From: Methanomicrobiales archaeon
GTDB taxonomy: Archaea; Halobacteriota; Methanomicrobia; Methanomicrobiales; Methanospirillaceae
Direction of reading: 5' to 3'
Assembly (NCBI GenBank): GCA_026394715.1
Contig: JAPKXR010000230.1
Coordinates: forward strand, 1-64,000
DNA length: 64,000 nt
The notes below the pieces were generated by a model. The model did no database searches. It saw nothing but the letters and a program-made list of their open reading frames with translations, and was not told where the DNA came from. Below are positions 41,873 to 53,306 of the stretch, piece by piece. Position numbers and translations under genes: made by a program. The stretch's first letter is position 1. Each line of letters begins with the position of its first letter.

Positions 41873-43138
41873 TTATTCTGGTGCCGGAGCCCTGGGGGGC
41901 TTCAGCAAGGCAAAGGCGATCACAATGCCGACGACGGCAAGTGCAAGCACGTACGGGAACACACCAAGGTACGAGCCAGTGGACGTCTTGATGAACCCGG
42001 CAAGTTGCGGCCCGGCAATTGCACCTGCTCCATAGGCAAGGAAAATAACTCCGTAGCACCGCGGGTAGTCACCCGTGCCGAAATAGCTGCCGGTAGTCGT
42101 TGGAGCGATGGCGAGCCATCCCCCGAGGCATCCCCAGAGCACGGCAAATGCAATAATATATACGAATACGGACTGGACCTGCCACATCACCAGGGATGCC
42201 AGCGCAATGAGGGCAAAGGACACCATCGCTGCATTTCTTGGGGTGAACTTATCCGTCAGTGCACCAAAGGCGGGCCGCCCAAAACCATTGAAGACGGCAA
42301 AGAACCCGACAAGCATGGTGGCAAGTCCTGTCTCAATGCCTACGTCGGTACCTACCGGTTTTGCAATTGATATGGCCATCAGTCCGGCCAGACAACCGAT
42401 GAAGAAGCAGGCCCATAAAGCATAAAATGATGACGTTTTGAGCATCTGCGACCGGTTGAATTCACAGGCGACCTGCTGACCTGCCACTGGTGCCGGGGGC
42501 ACCCACCCTGCGGGTTTCCACCCTGTTTTCGGGAATTTGAGGGGCAAGGCCAACAATATTATTAAGATGATCATCGCAACCCCGAAGATCCTGAAGGTAT
42601 TCATCACGCCATAGGTACTAATGAAATAACCTGCAAGGTTGGCCGTAATGAGTGCAGAGAACCCGAACCCGAGGACTGTCAGGCCGACAGCGAGCCCCCG
42701 TCGGTCCGGGAACCAGCGAGCCGATACTGCAATCGGCACACCGTAGGCAATACCGACCCCGACACCCCCGATTATCCCATACACTACGTAGAGCATCGGG
42801 ACAGATGTAGCGAACGATGCCAGGAGCCAGCCAAGGCCTGTCAGTACCCCGCCGACGATTGTCACATTCCGGGGGCCGTACTGTTCTATGTATTTCCCGG
42901 TAAATGGCATTGCGATGGCAAAGAATGCCAGAAATACTGAGAATGGCAGCAGTATATCACTTGCCGTAATCTGCAGGCCCAGCGTGCCGGTAAAATATTC
43001 GGTGAGCGGCTTGACAAAGACGCTCCATGAATAGATCGAACCCAGGCATAGGTTGATTGCCATACCGAGTATGACTAGAATCCATCGGCCTTTTTCCGGC
43101 TCCATTCCAAATAGTTTTTCTGTTGGAGTTTCACTCAT
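41873..43138 (-). CDS. MFS transporter, OFA (oxalate/formate antiporter) family
   Basis: KGRWILVILGMAINLCLGSIYSWSVFVKPL and 12-TM pattern. Confidence 0.87.
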   Translation of the reverse strand: MSETPTEKLFGMEPEKGRWILVILGMAINLCLGSIYSWSVFVKPLTEYFTGTLGLQITASDILLPFSVFLAFFAIAMPFTGKYIEQYGPRNVTIVGGVLTGLGWLLASFATSVPMLYVVYGIIGGVGVGIAYGVPIAVSARWFPDRRGLAVGLTVLGFGFSALITANLAGYFISTYGVMNTFRIFGVAMIILIILLALPLKFPKTGWKPAGWVPPAPVAGQQVACEFNRSQMLKTSSFYALWACFFIGCLAGLMAISIAKPVGTDVGIETGLATMLVGFFAVFNGFGRPAFGALTDKFTPRNAAMVSFALIALASLVMWQVQSVFVYIIAFAVLWGCLGGWLAIAPTTTGSYFGTGDYPRCYGVIFLAYGAGAIAGPQLAGFIKTSTGSYLGVFPYVLALAVVGIVIAFALLKPPRAPAPE

Positions 43139-43197
43139 AATCCAATCCTCCGTTACTGAACCTGATTTTTTCGTCCTGAAATAATTGATTGAGACGG

Positions 43198-45093
43198 TTA
43201 TTCATCAAGGGTTGAGACATCACCGGGGTCAATACCCATCTCTTTCGCCTTGAGCACCCGCCGCATGATCTTGCCACTACGGGTCTTTGGAAGTTTATCC
43301 ACAAATTCTATCTCCTGCGGTACCGCGATTGGGCCGATCGTCATCCGGACATGGTACATCAGGTCCTGCCTCAGCTTATCACTCGGCTCGTGCCCGATCC
43401 TGAGAATTACAAAGGCCTTGATAGAATTTCCCTTGACGAAATCGGGCTTCCCGATAACTGCTGATTCGGCAACCGCGTGGTGGGAAACAAGTGCGCTCTC
43501 CACTTCAGCAGTCCCGATATTGTGGCCGGCAACGATGATAATGTCATCAGACCTGCCGAGAATCATGATGTAACCATCTTTTCCCTTGACAGCCAGGTCA
43601 CCAACGGTGTAGACCCCGTCAATGGTGTACCAGTATTTGCGGTAGCGGTCATCATCCCCGTATACCGTCCGGAGCATGGAGGGCCAGGGTGACTTGACAA
43701 CGAGGAACCCACCTGTCCCGGGCTTGACAGAATTACCGTCTTTATCGACAACGTCTGCTTCCACACCAGGGATTGGCAGACCCGCGAAACCCGGACGCAT
43801 CGGCTCGCCGAGCATCGTGGTAATCATGTGCATCCCTGTCTCCGTCTGCCACCACGTATCAAGGATCGGGCACTTTTTCTTCCCTATTACCTGGTAGTAC
43901 CATTCGAATGCTTCGGGGTTCAGCGGTTCCCCCACAGAACCGATAATGCGGAGCGAGCTCAGGTCGTATTTGTCCGGCCAGGTCTCGCCCATTTTCATGA
44001 ACATCCGAATCGCCGTTGGAGCGGTGTAGAAGATCGTGACCTTCTGTTCTTCGATAAGAGACCAGTAACTTCCGGCATCGGGGTAATCAGGGGTCAGTTC
44101 CGACATGAAGACGGTTGCCCCGACTGCGAGTGGTCCGTACACGATATAGCTGTGGCCCGTGATCCAGCCGGGGTCTGCAGTACACCAGAAAATATCGCTA
44201 TCCTTGATATCGAATACATATTTACTGGTATAGTAGGTGCCCACCATGTACCCGCCGCAGGTATGCACAATTCCTTTCGGTTTCCCGGTGGACCCGCTGG
44301 TATACAGGGTAAACAGGGTGTCTTCGGCATCCATTACTTCAGCCGGACATTCAGCCGGCACTCCCCTCATCATCTCGTAGAAGTCAAGTTCAAGGTTTGG
44401 ACGGAGTTCAACCTGCGGGCTCTGCCGCCGGAGAACAATGACGTGCTCAACGGAAGATGAGTTGATAATGGCCTCTTCCACGATTGATTTCAGCTGGATG
44501 ACCTTTCCCCTCCTGATGCTGACATCAGCGGTGATAACGACCTTTGCTTCTGCATCCTGTATCCGCATATTGAGTGCAGCAGCACCAAAGCCGCCAAATA
44601 CCACACTATGGACTGCACCGATCCGGGCACATGCGAGCATTGCAATGACCTGTTCCGGCACGAGCGGCATATAGATACAAACGCGGTCTCCTTTCGTCAC
44701 ACCAATCTTTTTCAGGACGTTCGCAAACCGCATTACACACGAGAGCAACTGCTGGTACGTGTAAATCTTCTCAGCACCATTTTCTCCTCTCCAGATCAAC
44801 GCAGCCTTGTTCCGCCGGTCTCCGGAGACATGCCGGTCAAGACAGTTTGCCGTGATGTTCAGCTTGGCGTTGGTAAACCACTTTGCATACGGGTAGTCCA
44901 GTTCCTTGACCTTATCCCATGGCTGGACCCACTCGAGTTCATGGGCCATCTTACTCCAGAATGCATCCTGATCTTTCAGAAATTCATCATATGCAGTCCG
45001 GTAGTCGCCCAGCCAGGAATTCTTTTTGTAACGAGGGTCAGGTGCATACGACTTGACATCCTCGACGAGTTTCACATCGAAATCCTCGGTCAT
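43198..45093 (-). CDS. acsA: Acetyl-CoA synthetase, AMP-forming
   Basis: [74 protein letters not shown]. Confidence 0.95.
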   Translation of the reverse strand: MTEDFDVKLVEDVKSYAPDPRYKKNSWLGDYRTAYDEFLKDQDAFWSKMAHELEWVQPWDKVKELDYPYAKWFTNAKLNITANCLDRHVSGDRRNKAALIWRGENGAEKIYTYQQLLSCVMRFANVLKKIGVTKGDRVCIYMPLVPEQVIAMLACARIGAVHSVVFGGFGAAALNMRIQDAEAKVVITADVSIRRGKVIQLKSIVEEAIINSSSVEHVIVLRRQSPQVELRPNLELDFYEMMRGVPAECPAEVMDAEDTLFTLYTSGSTGKPKGIVHTCGGYMVGTYYTSKYVFDIKDSDIFWCTADPGWITGHSYIVYGPLAVGATVFMSELTPDYPDAGSYWSLIEEQKVTIFYTAPTAIRMFMKMGETWPDKYDLSSLRIIGSVGEPLNPEAFEWYYQVIGKKKCPILDTWWQTETGMHMITTMLGEPMRPGFAGLPIPGVEADVVDKDGNSVKPGTGGFLVVKSPWPSMLRTVYGDDDRYRKYWYTIDGVYTVGDLAVKGKDGYIMILGRSDDIIIVAGHNIGTAEVESALVSHHAVAESAVIGKPDFVKGNSIKAFVILRIGHEPSDKLRQDLMYHVRMTIGPIAVPQEIEFVDKLPKTRSGKIMRRVLKAKEMGIDPGDVSTLDE

Positions 45094-45368
45094 GTATCAT
45101 TCACCGATTTAACATTATTAATCATGATAAATATCTATTTATATTTTTTTAAATTCTTATCCTCAAGGTCATTCAGCGACATATCAGATAGATGTTTAGG
45201 TGAACTAACCCTGATGCGGGATAAAATTGGATTAAGGAAAACAATATGCAGGTCCACGCTCCCATTTACCTTGATTACACTGCTATTTTCTAAAATTCCC
45301 TGATTATAATAAGATTGCAATCATGATCCCCTAAAAAGCATTAAGTTTTTACAATTGAATAGTATGGT

Positions 45369-46355
45369 ATGAACGTTGCGATCATCGGTGCCTCGGGATA
45401 TACTGGTGGAGAACTGATCCGTCTCCTCCTGATGCACTCATCCGCAGAAGTCACCTGTGCGACCTCGCGCAAACTTGCGGGGACTCCGGTTGTGAAAGAG
45501 CACCCCCACCTGAAAGGCCGGATTGACCTTCGGTTTGAAAACCCATCCGCCGAAGATATTGACGTAGATTTTGCGTTTCTTGCCGTCCCCCATACCGCGG
45601 CGAAGAGCTACGCCGCTCCGCTGCTTGATCGCGGGATCAAAATTGTCGACCTGAGTGCGGATTACCGGCTTCCAAAAGACGTATATGAGAAGGTCTACGA
45701 GGTCCCCCATACCGCATATTTCGAGTGCCCTTATGGGATCCCCGAACTGCATCGTGAGGCCTATGGGCCTGCCCGGTTTATTTCCAATCCTGGTTGCTTC
45801 CCGACGGGAGCGACGCTGGCCGCAGCGCCCCTGGCAGGTCGTGCCCATACGATAATCTACGACTCAAAGACGGGTGTCAGCGGGGCCGGGGATAACCCGT
45901 CGGCAACGACACACTACCCGAATGTCGCGGACAATATCAATCCCTACAAATGGACCTCCCACCGGCACCTTGCCGAGATGCGCATGGAGGCCTCACGCCT
46001 CGGTTCCTCTGCAAAAGTGTATTTCACTCCCCATCTTGTTCCTGTTACCCGTGGGATACTGACGACGGCCCACATTCTCCTCAAAGAGCCTATGGGGCAG
46101 GAAGAAGTGGAGAAATGTTACCATGACTTCTACAAGGGTGAATATTTCATCCGGCACCAGAAACCCATGCTGGCGACCGTCAGGGGATCCAACTTCTGTG
46201 ATATCATGGTCGAGAGCGAAGGTGAACGGGTCGTGGCCGTATCGGCAATTGATAATCTCGTCAAGGGTGCGAGTGGCCAGGCGATACAGAATATGAATAT
46301 TATGTGTGGGTTCGCTGAAAATGACGGGCTCCGCGGAGCTGGCATGTTTCCATGA
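45369..46355 (+). CDS. argC: N-acetyl-gamma-glutamyl-phosphate reductase
   Basis: [33 protein letters not shown]. Confidence 0.94.
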   Translation: MNVAIIGASGYTGGELIRLLLMHSSAEVTCATSRKLAGTPVVKEHPHLKGRIDLRFENPSAEDIDVDFAFLAVPHTAAKSYAAPLLDRGIKIVDLSADYRLPKDVYEKVYEVPHTAYFECPYGIPELHREAYGPARFISNPGCFPTGATLAAAPLAGRAHTIIYDSKTGVSGAGDNPSATTHYPNVADNINPYKWTSHRHLAEMRMEASRLGSSAKVYFTPHLVPVTRGILTTAHILLKEPMGQEEVEKCYHDFYKGEYFIRHQKPMLATVRGSNFCDIMVESEGERVVAVSAIDNLVKGASGQAIQNMNIMCGFAENDGLRGAGMFP

Positions 46356-46366
46356 GGTGAGAAGAA

Positions 46367-46852
46367 GTGAACGTTTCAGAAGTAATGACAAAAAACCCGG
46401 TTATTGTATCGGTCAATGATACCGTCCGAAAGGTTGCGGGATTGCTGAAAAAAAACCGTATTGGCGGCATTCCGGTAATGGATGACGGTGTGCTTGTAGG
46501 GATGGTCACCGACACGGATATTGTGAACCTCCTGGAGACCGGCCAGATATCAGACGACCTCTGGCTCCCGTCCCCGCTGGAAATCATAGAAGTCCCTATC
46601 CGCGAGATGATTAACTGGGAAAAGACAAAGAAGGCATTGACCCACATTGGCGATGAAAAAGTCGGGAACATCATGAGTCACCCGGCAATCACTATTGCTT
46701 CAGGTGCTGATATCGAGGAGGCCGCAGCAGTGATGCACAAGGAACAAGTTGCCCGCCTTCCGGTGTTGGACGGTCGGAGACTCGTCGGCATTATCACCCA
46801 TACCGATATAGTCCAGGGGATCGGATGCAGTTTCGATCAGGCAGACCGGTAA
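46367..46852 (+). CDS. CBS-pair domain protein
   Basis: VSEVMTKNPVIVSVNDTVRKVAGLLKKNRIGGIPVMDDGVLVGMVTDTDIV and a second CBS repeat. Confidence 0.88.
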   Translation: MNVSEVMTKNPVIVSVNDTVRKVAGLLKKNRIGGIPVMDDGVLVGMVTDTDIVNLLETGQISDDLWLPSPLEIIEVPIREMINWEKTKKALTHIGDEKVGNIMSHPAITIASGADIEEAAAVMHKEQVARLPVLDGRRLVGIITHTDIVQGIGCSFDQADR

Positions 46853-46872
46853 TCCCCCGGAGGGAAGTTGCG

Positions 46873-48024
46873 ATGAAAAGTATCTGTGGTGTCGAAGGAG
46901 TGAAAGCTGCCGGGGTAAAGGAAGGGAAATATGGTCTCACCCTCATCCAGGCAGAAGGGACTGCGGCCGGAGTTTTCACTTCGAACATCATGAAAGCTCC
47001 CCCCATTGTCCTGATGCAGGAAAGGATTGTTGCGGGAAAACTTAATGCCGTGATCGCAAACAGCGGTTGTGCCAACGCATATACCGGAGACCGCGGGTAC
47101 CAGGACGCAGTGGCAATGGCAGAGATTGCTGCAGGAGAACTGGGCCTGGATGCCACCGGGATTGGTGTTGCAAGCACCGGGGTAATCGGGCGTTACCTCG
47201 ATATTCCCCTGATTATGCGGCAGACGAAGGAGATTGCCCCGCGTCTTGAACGCAGTGCGTCAGCTGAAATACAGGCGGCGAAGGGGATCATGACCACCGA
47301 TTTATTTGAGAAACATGCTCTCGTTCAGCGGGAGGCATTTTCTGTCGGAGGGATTACGAAAGGCAGCGGGATGATCGCTCCCAATATGGGCACCATGCTC
47401 GCGTTTATCTATACTGACGCCGAAGTCAGCGCCGGAGACCTCCAGGCCTCTTTAAAACTCGCGGTGAGGCGGACGTTCAACCGGGTCGTAGTGGACGGCG
47501 ATGAGAGTACCAACGATATCGCACTCTGCACATCGACGGGGTTACGGGGTCGCGTAAACCTGCAGGAGTTCCAGAAGGCACTTGAAGAGTGCTGCCGATC
47601 TCTGGCCATGCAGATCGCGATCGATGGTGAAGGTGCGACGAAATTGCTTGAAGTCACGGTCACGGGTGCACCGTCTGAAGAATCAGCCTCAGCAGTGGCA
47701 AAGACTATCCTGGCCTCCCCGCTTGTTAAGACAGCTGTCTATGGCCAGGATCCTAATTGGGGCCGGGTGGTTGCTGCGGCCGGGCGTTCGGGCGTCAGGT
47801 TTGACCCGTACGCGGTCTCACTCTGGATCTCGGACGGGTCCGGTCGTGCGGAACTTGTCAGGTCCGGCGAGATCGTTGTTGACCTGGCACTTGCCAAATC
47901 CCTGATGGCAGGAAAAAAAGTGATATTTGAACTGGACCTCGATGCAGGTGAGGGGACGGCACCTGCATGGGGATGTGACCTGACGGAAAAATATGTTGAA
48001 ATTAACGGGAGGTATACGACATGA
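46873..48024 (+). CDS. argJ: Glutamate N-acetyltransferase
   Basis: [37 protein letters not shown] at 46873 preferred over ORF start 46825. Confidence 0.93.
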   Translation: MKSICGVEGVKAAGVKEGKYGLTLIQAEGTAAGVFTSNIMKAPPIVLMQERIVAGKLNAVIANSGCANAYTGDRGYQDAVAMAEIAAGELGLDATGIGVASTGVIGRYLDIPLIMRQTKEIAPRLERSASAEIQAAKGIMTTDLFEKHALVQREAFSVGGITKGSGMIAPNMGTMLAFIYTDAEVSAGDLQASLKLAVRRTFNRVVVDGDESTNDIALCTSTGLRGRVNLQEFQKALEECCRSLAMQIAIDGEGATKLLEVTVTGAPSEESASAVAKTILASPLVKTAVYGQDPNWGRVVAAAGRSGVRFDPYAVSLWISDGSGRAELVRSGEIVVDLALAKSLMAGKKVIFELDLDAGEGTAPAWGCDLTEKYVEINGRYTT

Positions 48025-48935
48025 AACGTGAAGAGGTGCTCACCGAAGCACTCCCCTATATACAGCAGTTCCATGGCAAGACCATGGTGATCAAGCTGGG
48101 TGGTCATGCGATGGTGGACCCGGATGTACTGGAGGACGCGATAAAAGATGCCGTCCTCCTGCAACTGGTCGGAATCAGGGTTGTCCTCGTGCATGGTGGA
48201 GGTCCTGAGATCACCGATAAGATGAAAGCCATGGGGAAAGAACCCAAATTCGTTGCGGGTCTCCGTATCACTGACCACGAAACCCTCGAAATTGCCCAGA
48301 TGGTATTGGTGGGGAAGATTAATACCGGGATAGTATCTTTGATCGCCAAGTCAGGTGGCCGGGGAATCGGTGTCTCCGGAAATGACGGTGACCTGATTAT
48401 TGCGAAAAAAATGGGCCTTCAGAAGGTTACGGTCGCAGGGAAGGAGCAGGAGGTCGACCTTGGCCATGTCGGAGAGATCGAGGTAGTTGATCCCGCGTTG
48501 CTCAACACCCTTCTCGATAACAAGTATATCCCCGTATTGGCACCGATTGCAATAGACCGGAGCGGCCAGAACCTGAACATCAATGCAGATACTGCCGCCG
48601 GTGACATTGCAGTCGCATTGAACGCCTACAAATTAATCAACATGACTGATGTCGATGGCGTGATGGATCGGGAGAGGACAAAAGTCTACCGCAGGCTTGC
48701 CCTCGATGAGGCGAAGGAAATGATGGCACAGGGGGTCATCAGTGAAGGAATGATCCCGAAGGTGACATCGTTAATCGATGCGGTGAGTCGGGGTGTCCGG
48801 TTTGCCCATATTGTGAATGGGAATATCCGCCATAATCTTCTCCTTGAGCTCTTCACCGATGAAGGCATCGGCACCATGGTGACCGAAAAGAAGGTGCCCT
48901 ATGGAGATAAGCGTATTAAGGCTGGCAGGAGATAA
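48021..48935 (+). CDS. argB: Acetylglutamate kinase
   Basis: [47 protein letters not shown]. Confidence 0.95.
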   Translation: MKREEVLTEALPYIQQFHGKTMVIKLGGHAMVDPDVLEDAIKDAVLLQLVGIRVVLVHGGGPEITDKMKAMGKEPKFVAGLRITDHETLEIAQMVLVGKINTGIVSLIAKSGGRGIGVSGNDGDLIIAKKMGLQKVTVAGKEQEVDLGHVGEIEVVDPALLNTLLDNKYIPVLAPIAIDRSGQNLNINADTAAGDIAVALNAYKLINMTDVDGVMDRERTKVYRRLALDEAKEMMAQGVISEGMIPKVTSLIDAVSRGVRFAHIVNGNIRHNLLLELFTDEGIGTMVTEKKVPYGDKRIKAGRR

Positions 48936-48970
48936 CTGGTAATCACAATTCCAGAGTCCCCCGGTGTCCC

Positions 48971-50143
48971 ATGAGGTTACATTATACTTTTTTTGCCGTA
49001 ATTATTCTGCTGCTTCTCTTGTTGGTATCCGGGATTGTAGCTGCAGAATCTCCGGGGCCTGCCCCATCCGGTACAACCGGGAGTGCCATGAATATCTCGG
49101 ACCTCCTCTCATCAGAACCCGCTGGTCACGTGGTTGTTTATTTCTTTTACCGGCAGACCTGTGGTGAGTGCCAGAAGGCCCTTGTATTCATGGAAGGGTT
49201 TAGGGAACGCCACCCTGATGTGATTATCCGCTCGTATGACCTCCTTGACAATGCATCAAACCAGCGGTTGTTCCAGCAATTTAACAAGCGTTACAATGTC
49301 CCTTTTTCACCAGTGCCCGCCGTATTCGTAGGAGTATGGGAACTGACGGACATTGAGAACATCGAGTTGCATTTGGATGATATTGTTGTACAGGTCGCAC
49401 AGAACCCGAACTCTACGGTTCCCATGCCAACGGAGATTATCCCGTCTCTTGAAATATCCGGTACCACTCAGCTTACGATACCCCTGGTCATTGTAGCCGG
49501 TCTGGTGGACGGAATTAATCCCTGTGCTTTTGCTGTACTGGTCTTTCTTCTTGTATCGATCATGTCGATCGGTTCAAAAAGGAGGATTTTACAAGTCGGG
49601 CTGGTCTATATCGGGGCAATTTTCATTTTTTATTTCCTGTCTGGCCTCGGTCTTTTCGCCCTTGTACAGGTATCCGGATTTTCCAGCGTATTTGCACTTA
49701 TTGCTGCGACCGTTGCATTCGTTACCGGGGCCATCATGATAAAAGATGCCCTGTATGGCGGTACAGGGGGCTGGCTGGTCATTCCTGAGTCAAAAAAGGA
49801 CGCAATCACCCGGTACGTGAAGGAGGCGACGCTTCCAGCTACGTTTATCCTTGGTATCCTTGTCGGGATGTTCGAGCTTCCCTGTACCGGTGGAATCTAC
49901 CTCGCAATTATCTCCCTGATATCGCAGAAGATGACGGTAATGGAGGGGTTACCACTTCTGGTGCTCTATAATATTCTCTTTGTCGCCCCGCTGATTATTA
50001 TCCTTGCAATTGTTTACTTCGGACTGCCACCGGAGCGGCTTGAGGCCTGGCGCACAGAAAACCGGGTAATCGTCAGGCTTGCCATGGGGTGCCTTATGAT
50101 CGCCATCGGCATTGTTGTGCTGGCCACGGTGTTTTTCAAATAA
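48971..50143 (+). CDS. Thioredoxin-like domain fused to CcdA/DsbD-type membrane domain
   Basis: Signal peptide; VVYFFYRQTCGECQKAL (CxxC); GLVDGINPCAFAVLVFLL and further TM helices. Confidence 0.85.
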   Translation: MRLHYTFFAVIILLLLLLVSGIVAAESPGPAPSGTTGSAMNISDLLSSEPAGHVVVYFFYRQTCGECQKALVFMEGFRERHPDVIIRSYDLLDNASNQRLFQQFNKRYNVPFSPVPAVFVGVWELTDIENIELHLDDIVVQVAQNPNSTVPMPTEIIPSLEISGTTQLTIPLVIVAGLVDGINPCAFAVLVFLLVSIMSIGSKRRILQVGLVYIGAIFIFYFLSGLGLFALVQVSGFSSVFALIAATVAFVTGAIMIKDALYGGTGGWLVIPESKKDAITRYVKEATLPATFILGILVGMFELPCTGGIYLAIISLISQKMTVMEGLPLLVLYNILFVAPLIIILAIVYFGLPPERLEAWRTENRVIVRLAMGCLMIAIGIVVLATVFFK

Positions 50144-50187
50144 TAAAAAATCTGTGGTCCTCCCTCACCCCTGTAAGCCAATCGTAT

Positions 50188-50472
50188 TCAGGGGAGGTTA
50201 CCGTCACCCGAACATCCACGCTGCCATTCTTCGCTCATTTCTATCAGGATTGATATTATTCTCTGGACTTGGACGGGGTTGATTTTGTGCTCAACTGCAT
50301 AATCAAACGAGGACTGAAGGACTGCCTTTACCCGTTCCTCGTCATGGACCGGGATGCCCCCGGTGAATTTTACCCGTGCAATTTTTCCGGCTACTGCCTG
50401 GCGTTTTGCGATCAGCCGGATTATCTCCCGGTCAATCCTGTTGATCTCTTCTCTGAGTGACTCGATCGGCAT
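50188..50472 (-). CDS. Chorismate mutase (AroQ class)
   Basis: 94 aa; SLREEINRIDREIIRLIAKRQAVAGKIARVK. Confidence 0.88.
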   Translation of the reverse strand: MPIESLREEINRIDREIIRLIAKRQAVAGKIARVKFTGGIPVHDEERVKAVLQSSFDYAVEHKINPVQVQRIISILIEMSEEWQRGCSGDGNLP

Positions 50473-50676
50473 AGTACCTACTTGCAGCAGTTCTATGGTT
50501 TAAATGTGTGCCCCTGCGGGCACCGGGCAGGTACCAGTGACCCAGGGTGCTCCTGCTTCCTAGTTAACCCTCCTGGAACAAACCCTGTTATTTCCGTTCG
50601 CATACGGGAAGAAAATGTGTAATGGGCCATACGAAGCAAATAAGCCCCGGGAAATACCATCAGTACACGACAATTT

Positions 50677-51312
50677 ATGCTCGAACGGATAACGAAACGG
50701 GAGCGCTTTGATCTTTTCATTGCGTGGCTTGGGATCACAATTGCATTCACTCTCGCGATCGTCCTCTCAAATTTCAATGGAAAACTGGAGCCTCTATTCT
50801 TCCTTTACATATTCGGGATATCCTGCCTGACAGTGGGTATCGGTTTTGTCCTTCATGAAATGGCCCACAAATTTACTGCCATGAAGTACGGTTACTATGC
50901 AGAATTCCGTAAAGATAATGTCATGCTCCTGATGTCAGTAGTACTGGCGGCACTGGTCCACATCGTATTTGCAGCCCCCGGCGCCACGGTCATTTATGGG
51001 GGCGGTTTATCGAAGGAGCAGAACGGTAAAATATCTGCAGTCGGTCCGGCCACGAACCTCGTGCTCTGTCTCCCGTTCGGGATCATGGTCATTATGACAC
51101 CCTTCATTGCAGGATGGGGTCCTGTTATCGGCTTTATCGGGATGATGGGGCTCCAGATCAATGCAATGATCGCCGCATTTAACCTCCTCCCTATCAGTGT
51201 CCTTGATGGAAAGAAAGTCCTCGAATGGAATCCTGGGATATTTCTGGTTATGATTGCCGTCTCCTTCGCGGTGCTGTTCGTTGCACTCACCATGGTACCA
51301 TCTTACATCTGA
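50677..51312 (+). CDS. M50-family (site-2 protease-like) membrane metalloprotease
   Basis: GFVLHEMAHKFTAMKYG (HExxH) and NLLPISVLDGKKVLEWN. Confidence 0.85.
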   Translation: MLERITKRERFDLFIAWLGITIAFTLAIVLSNFNGKLEPLFFLYIFGISCLTVGIGFVLHEMAHKFTAMKYGYYAEFRKDNVMLLMSVVLAALVHIVFAAPGATVIYGGGLSKEQNGKISAVGPATNLVLCLPFGIMVIMTPFIAGWGPVIGFIGMMGLQINAMIAAFNLLPISVLDGKKVLEWNPGIFLVMIAVSFAVLFVALTMVPSYI

Positions 51313-51491
51313 CCAATTTTTCCGAAATCTAAAATTCCTGATTGTTGTCTTCTGCAGATATTTTTTCCGAATAAGTCCACCGATATTTCGGGACATAACT
51401 GAGAAGTAAAAAAGCGAAATTGATAATTAGTACCAAATAATAAAGTAATATTGAGTTAAAGCAAATTAAATTGAATGGAGGTATTGAACAT

Positions 51492-52184
51492 ATGCATATT
51501 ATGGAAGGCTTCTTACCCTGGCAATGGTGTCTGGTTTGGTGGATTTTTGCCATCCCGTGCCTGGTTTACGGCGTGTACCTGTTGAAAAAAGTGCTGGATG
51601 CTGATCGCGAAGCGCTCCCGTTGCTTGGGGTTACTGGTGGATTTATTTTTATTCTCTCCTCCTTAAAACTCCCGTCCGTAACAGGTAGTTGTTCACACCC
51701 GACCGGCACCGGCCTCTCTGCGATTTGCTTTGGTCCGTGGATAACTTCTGTTGTGTGCGCGATCGTGCTGCTGTTCCAGGCCCTTTTTCTAGCACATGGC
51801 GGGTTGTCAGTTCTCGGGGCAAATATCGTCTCGATGGGGATAGTCGGTCCTCTTGCAGGATATGCCGTATACCGAGCCCTCCGTGAAACCAGGGTAAATA
51901 TGTTTCTTACGGTGTTCCTTGCCTGTGCGCTCGCTGATATGTTCACCTATTTTACCACGTCACTGGAACTGGCATTGGCATATCCGGCCCAGGTGGGCGG
52001 TGTCGGAAGTTCGTTCATCCTCTTTATGGGAATCTTCGCGGTTACCCAGGTACCACTTGCCATCGTTGAGGGTGTTGTTCTTGCGCTGGTGTTCAAATAC
52101 ATTGTCCAGCTAAAACCAGATATCCTTTTCCGGATGAACGTGTTCCCCGAAGCAAAAATTAACGCCGCAAGGAATGATACCTGA
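51492..52184 (+). CDS. cbiM: Cobalt (or nickel) ECF transporter substrate-binding component
   Basis: MHIMEGFLPWQWCLVWW, LKLPSVTGSCSHPTGTGLSAICFGPW. Start at ATG 51492 places His at position 2. Confidence 0.92.
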   Translation: MHIMEGFLPWQWCLVWWIFAIPCLVYGVYLLKKVLDADREALPLLGVTGGFIFILSSLKLPSVTGSCSHPTGTGLSAICFGPWITSVVCAIVLLFQALFLAHGGLSVLGANIVSMGIVGPLAGYAVYRALRETRVNMFLTVFLACALADMFTYFTTSLELALAYPAQVGGVGSSFILFMGIFAVTQVPLAIVEGVVLALVFKYIVQLKPDILFRMNVFPEAKINAARNDT

Positions 52185-52495
52185 TGGGATACAAATATAG
52201 GTTAGAGATCCTGGCAGTTGTTGCCGTCCTGATATTCTGTGCCTTGTTCCTCTATACGAGTTCTATAATGGGCAATGCAAAATATACCGGCTCTGACATG
52301 GTCGGTGCAGAAAAAATTGCGTGGCTGGCGGGGGTTCCGGCAGACGAAATTGTGCCATTAATTCCGCAATGGGTCCCCCCCAGTGGAGAGATTGAATCCG
52401 CGTTGTTCGCCCTTCAGGCGGCAATCGGCGGAATAATGGTTGGCCTGGTTTTTGGCTACTGGATTGGCCAGAAAAAGGGAACGAAAAGTACCTGA
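52184..52495 (+). CDS. cbiN: Cobalt transport protein CbiN
   Basis: Two-TM small protein, position between cbiM and cbiQ. Confidence 0.88.
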   Translation: MGYKYRLEILAVVAVLIFCALFLYTSSIMGNAKYTGSDMVGAEKIAWLAGVPADEIVPLIPQWVPPSGEIESALFALQAAIGGIMVGLVFGYWIGQKKGTKST

Positions 52496-52506
52496 ATTTT
52501 TTTGTC

Positions 52507-53295
52507 ATGTATGAAAAATTCCTGGAGGATATTGCCCAGGCGAATGGATTGCGGGAGGTCAATACCTACGTAAAACTCATGGCCGGGCTCGGGGCCATCA
52601 TCCTCTGCCTCCTCTCAACCAGTTTTATTGCTCCGCTCTTTATTGCGATCCTGCTTACAGGGGCAATTATTCTCCTTGCACAGGTAGATATGAGGACATA
52701 TGCAGAACTCTTTATCGTGCCGTTCTGGTTTGCAGCCATGAGTGTCATCGTGATCATTCTCCTGTCCGGGGGAAGCGAGGTATACTGGAGCTGGACCCCA
52801 TTTTCATGGCTCTCCATTTCCATATCGGTTGAAAGTCTGAACGAGGGTATATTTGTATTCTGCAGGGTGATCGGGGGAATGGCGGCACTGATATTCATTG
52901 CTCTCACGACACCCATGACCGATCTCTTCATCGTAATGAGGCGGTGCCGGGTACCTGAAGTAGTACTCGACCTGGTGATGATGATCTACCGGGCCATCTT
53001 TATGATTATGCACCTGCTTGTGCTGACATACCAGGCCCAGGTAATGCGCCTTGGGTATTCCTCCTTCCGTGAATCGATTGAGTCCTTTGCAACCCTGTGC
53101 GGTTCAGTATTTATCGCCAGCTGGGATGCAGGGGAAGACCTGGTCCGTGCCATGGATGCACGTTGTTATGCGGGAAAATTTGCCATGTTTGGAGAAACCG
53201 GTCCGGTGAATAGTTATTCCCTGGTGGCAGTGGGATTATTTCTCCTGACCTCGTCAGTGATTGTGGTTATTACACGAGATATTGTCGTGATTTAG
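52507..53295 (+). CDS. cbiQ: Cobalt ECF transporter T component
   Basis: CbiQ-like TM pattern, MRRCRVPEVVLDLVMMIYRAIF, AMDARCYAG. Confidence 0.9.
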   Translation: MYEKFLEDIAQANGLREVNTYVKLMAGLGAIILCLLSTSFIAPLFIAILLTGAIILLAQVDMRTYAELFIVPFWFAAMSVIVIILLSGGSEVYWSWTPFSWLSISISVESLNEGIFVFCRVIGGMAALIFIALTTPMTDLFIVMRRCRVPEVVLDLVMMIYRAIFMIMHLLVLTYQAQVMRLGYSSFRESIESFATLCGSVFIASWDAGEDLVRAMDARCYAGKFAMFGETGPVNSYSLVAVGLFLLTSSVIVVITRDIVVI

Positions 53296-53306
53296 GGTTT
53301 TGTTCT

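Noticed and set aside
51313-51491. Possible cobalamin riboswitch or NikR site before cbiM
   Set aside because: AT-rich leader without a recognisable B12-box-like or NikR palindrome; no support.
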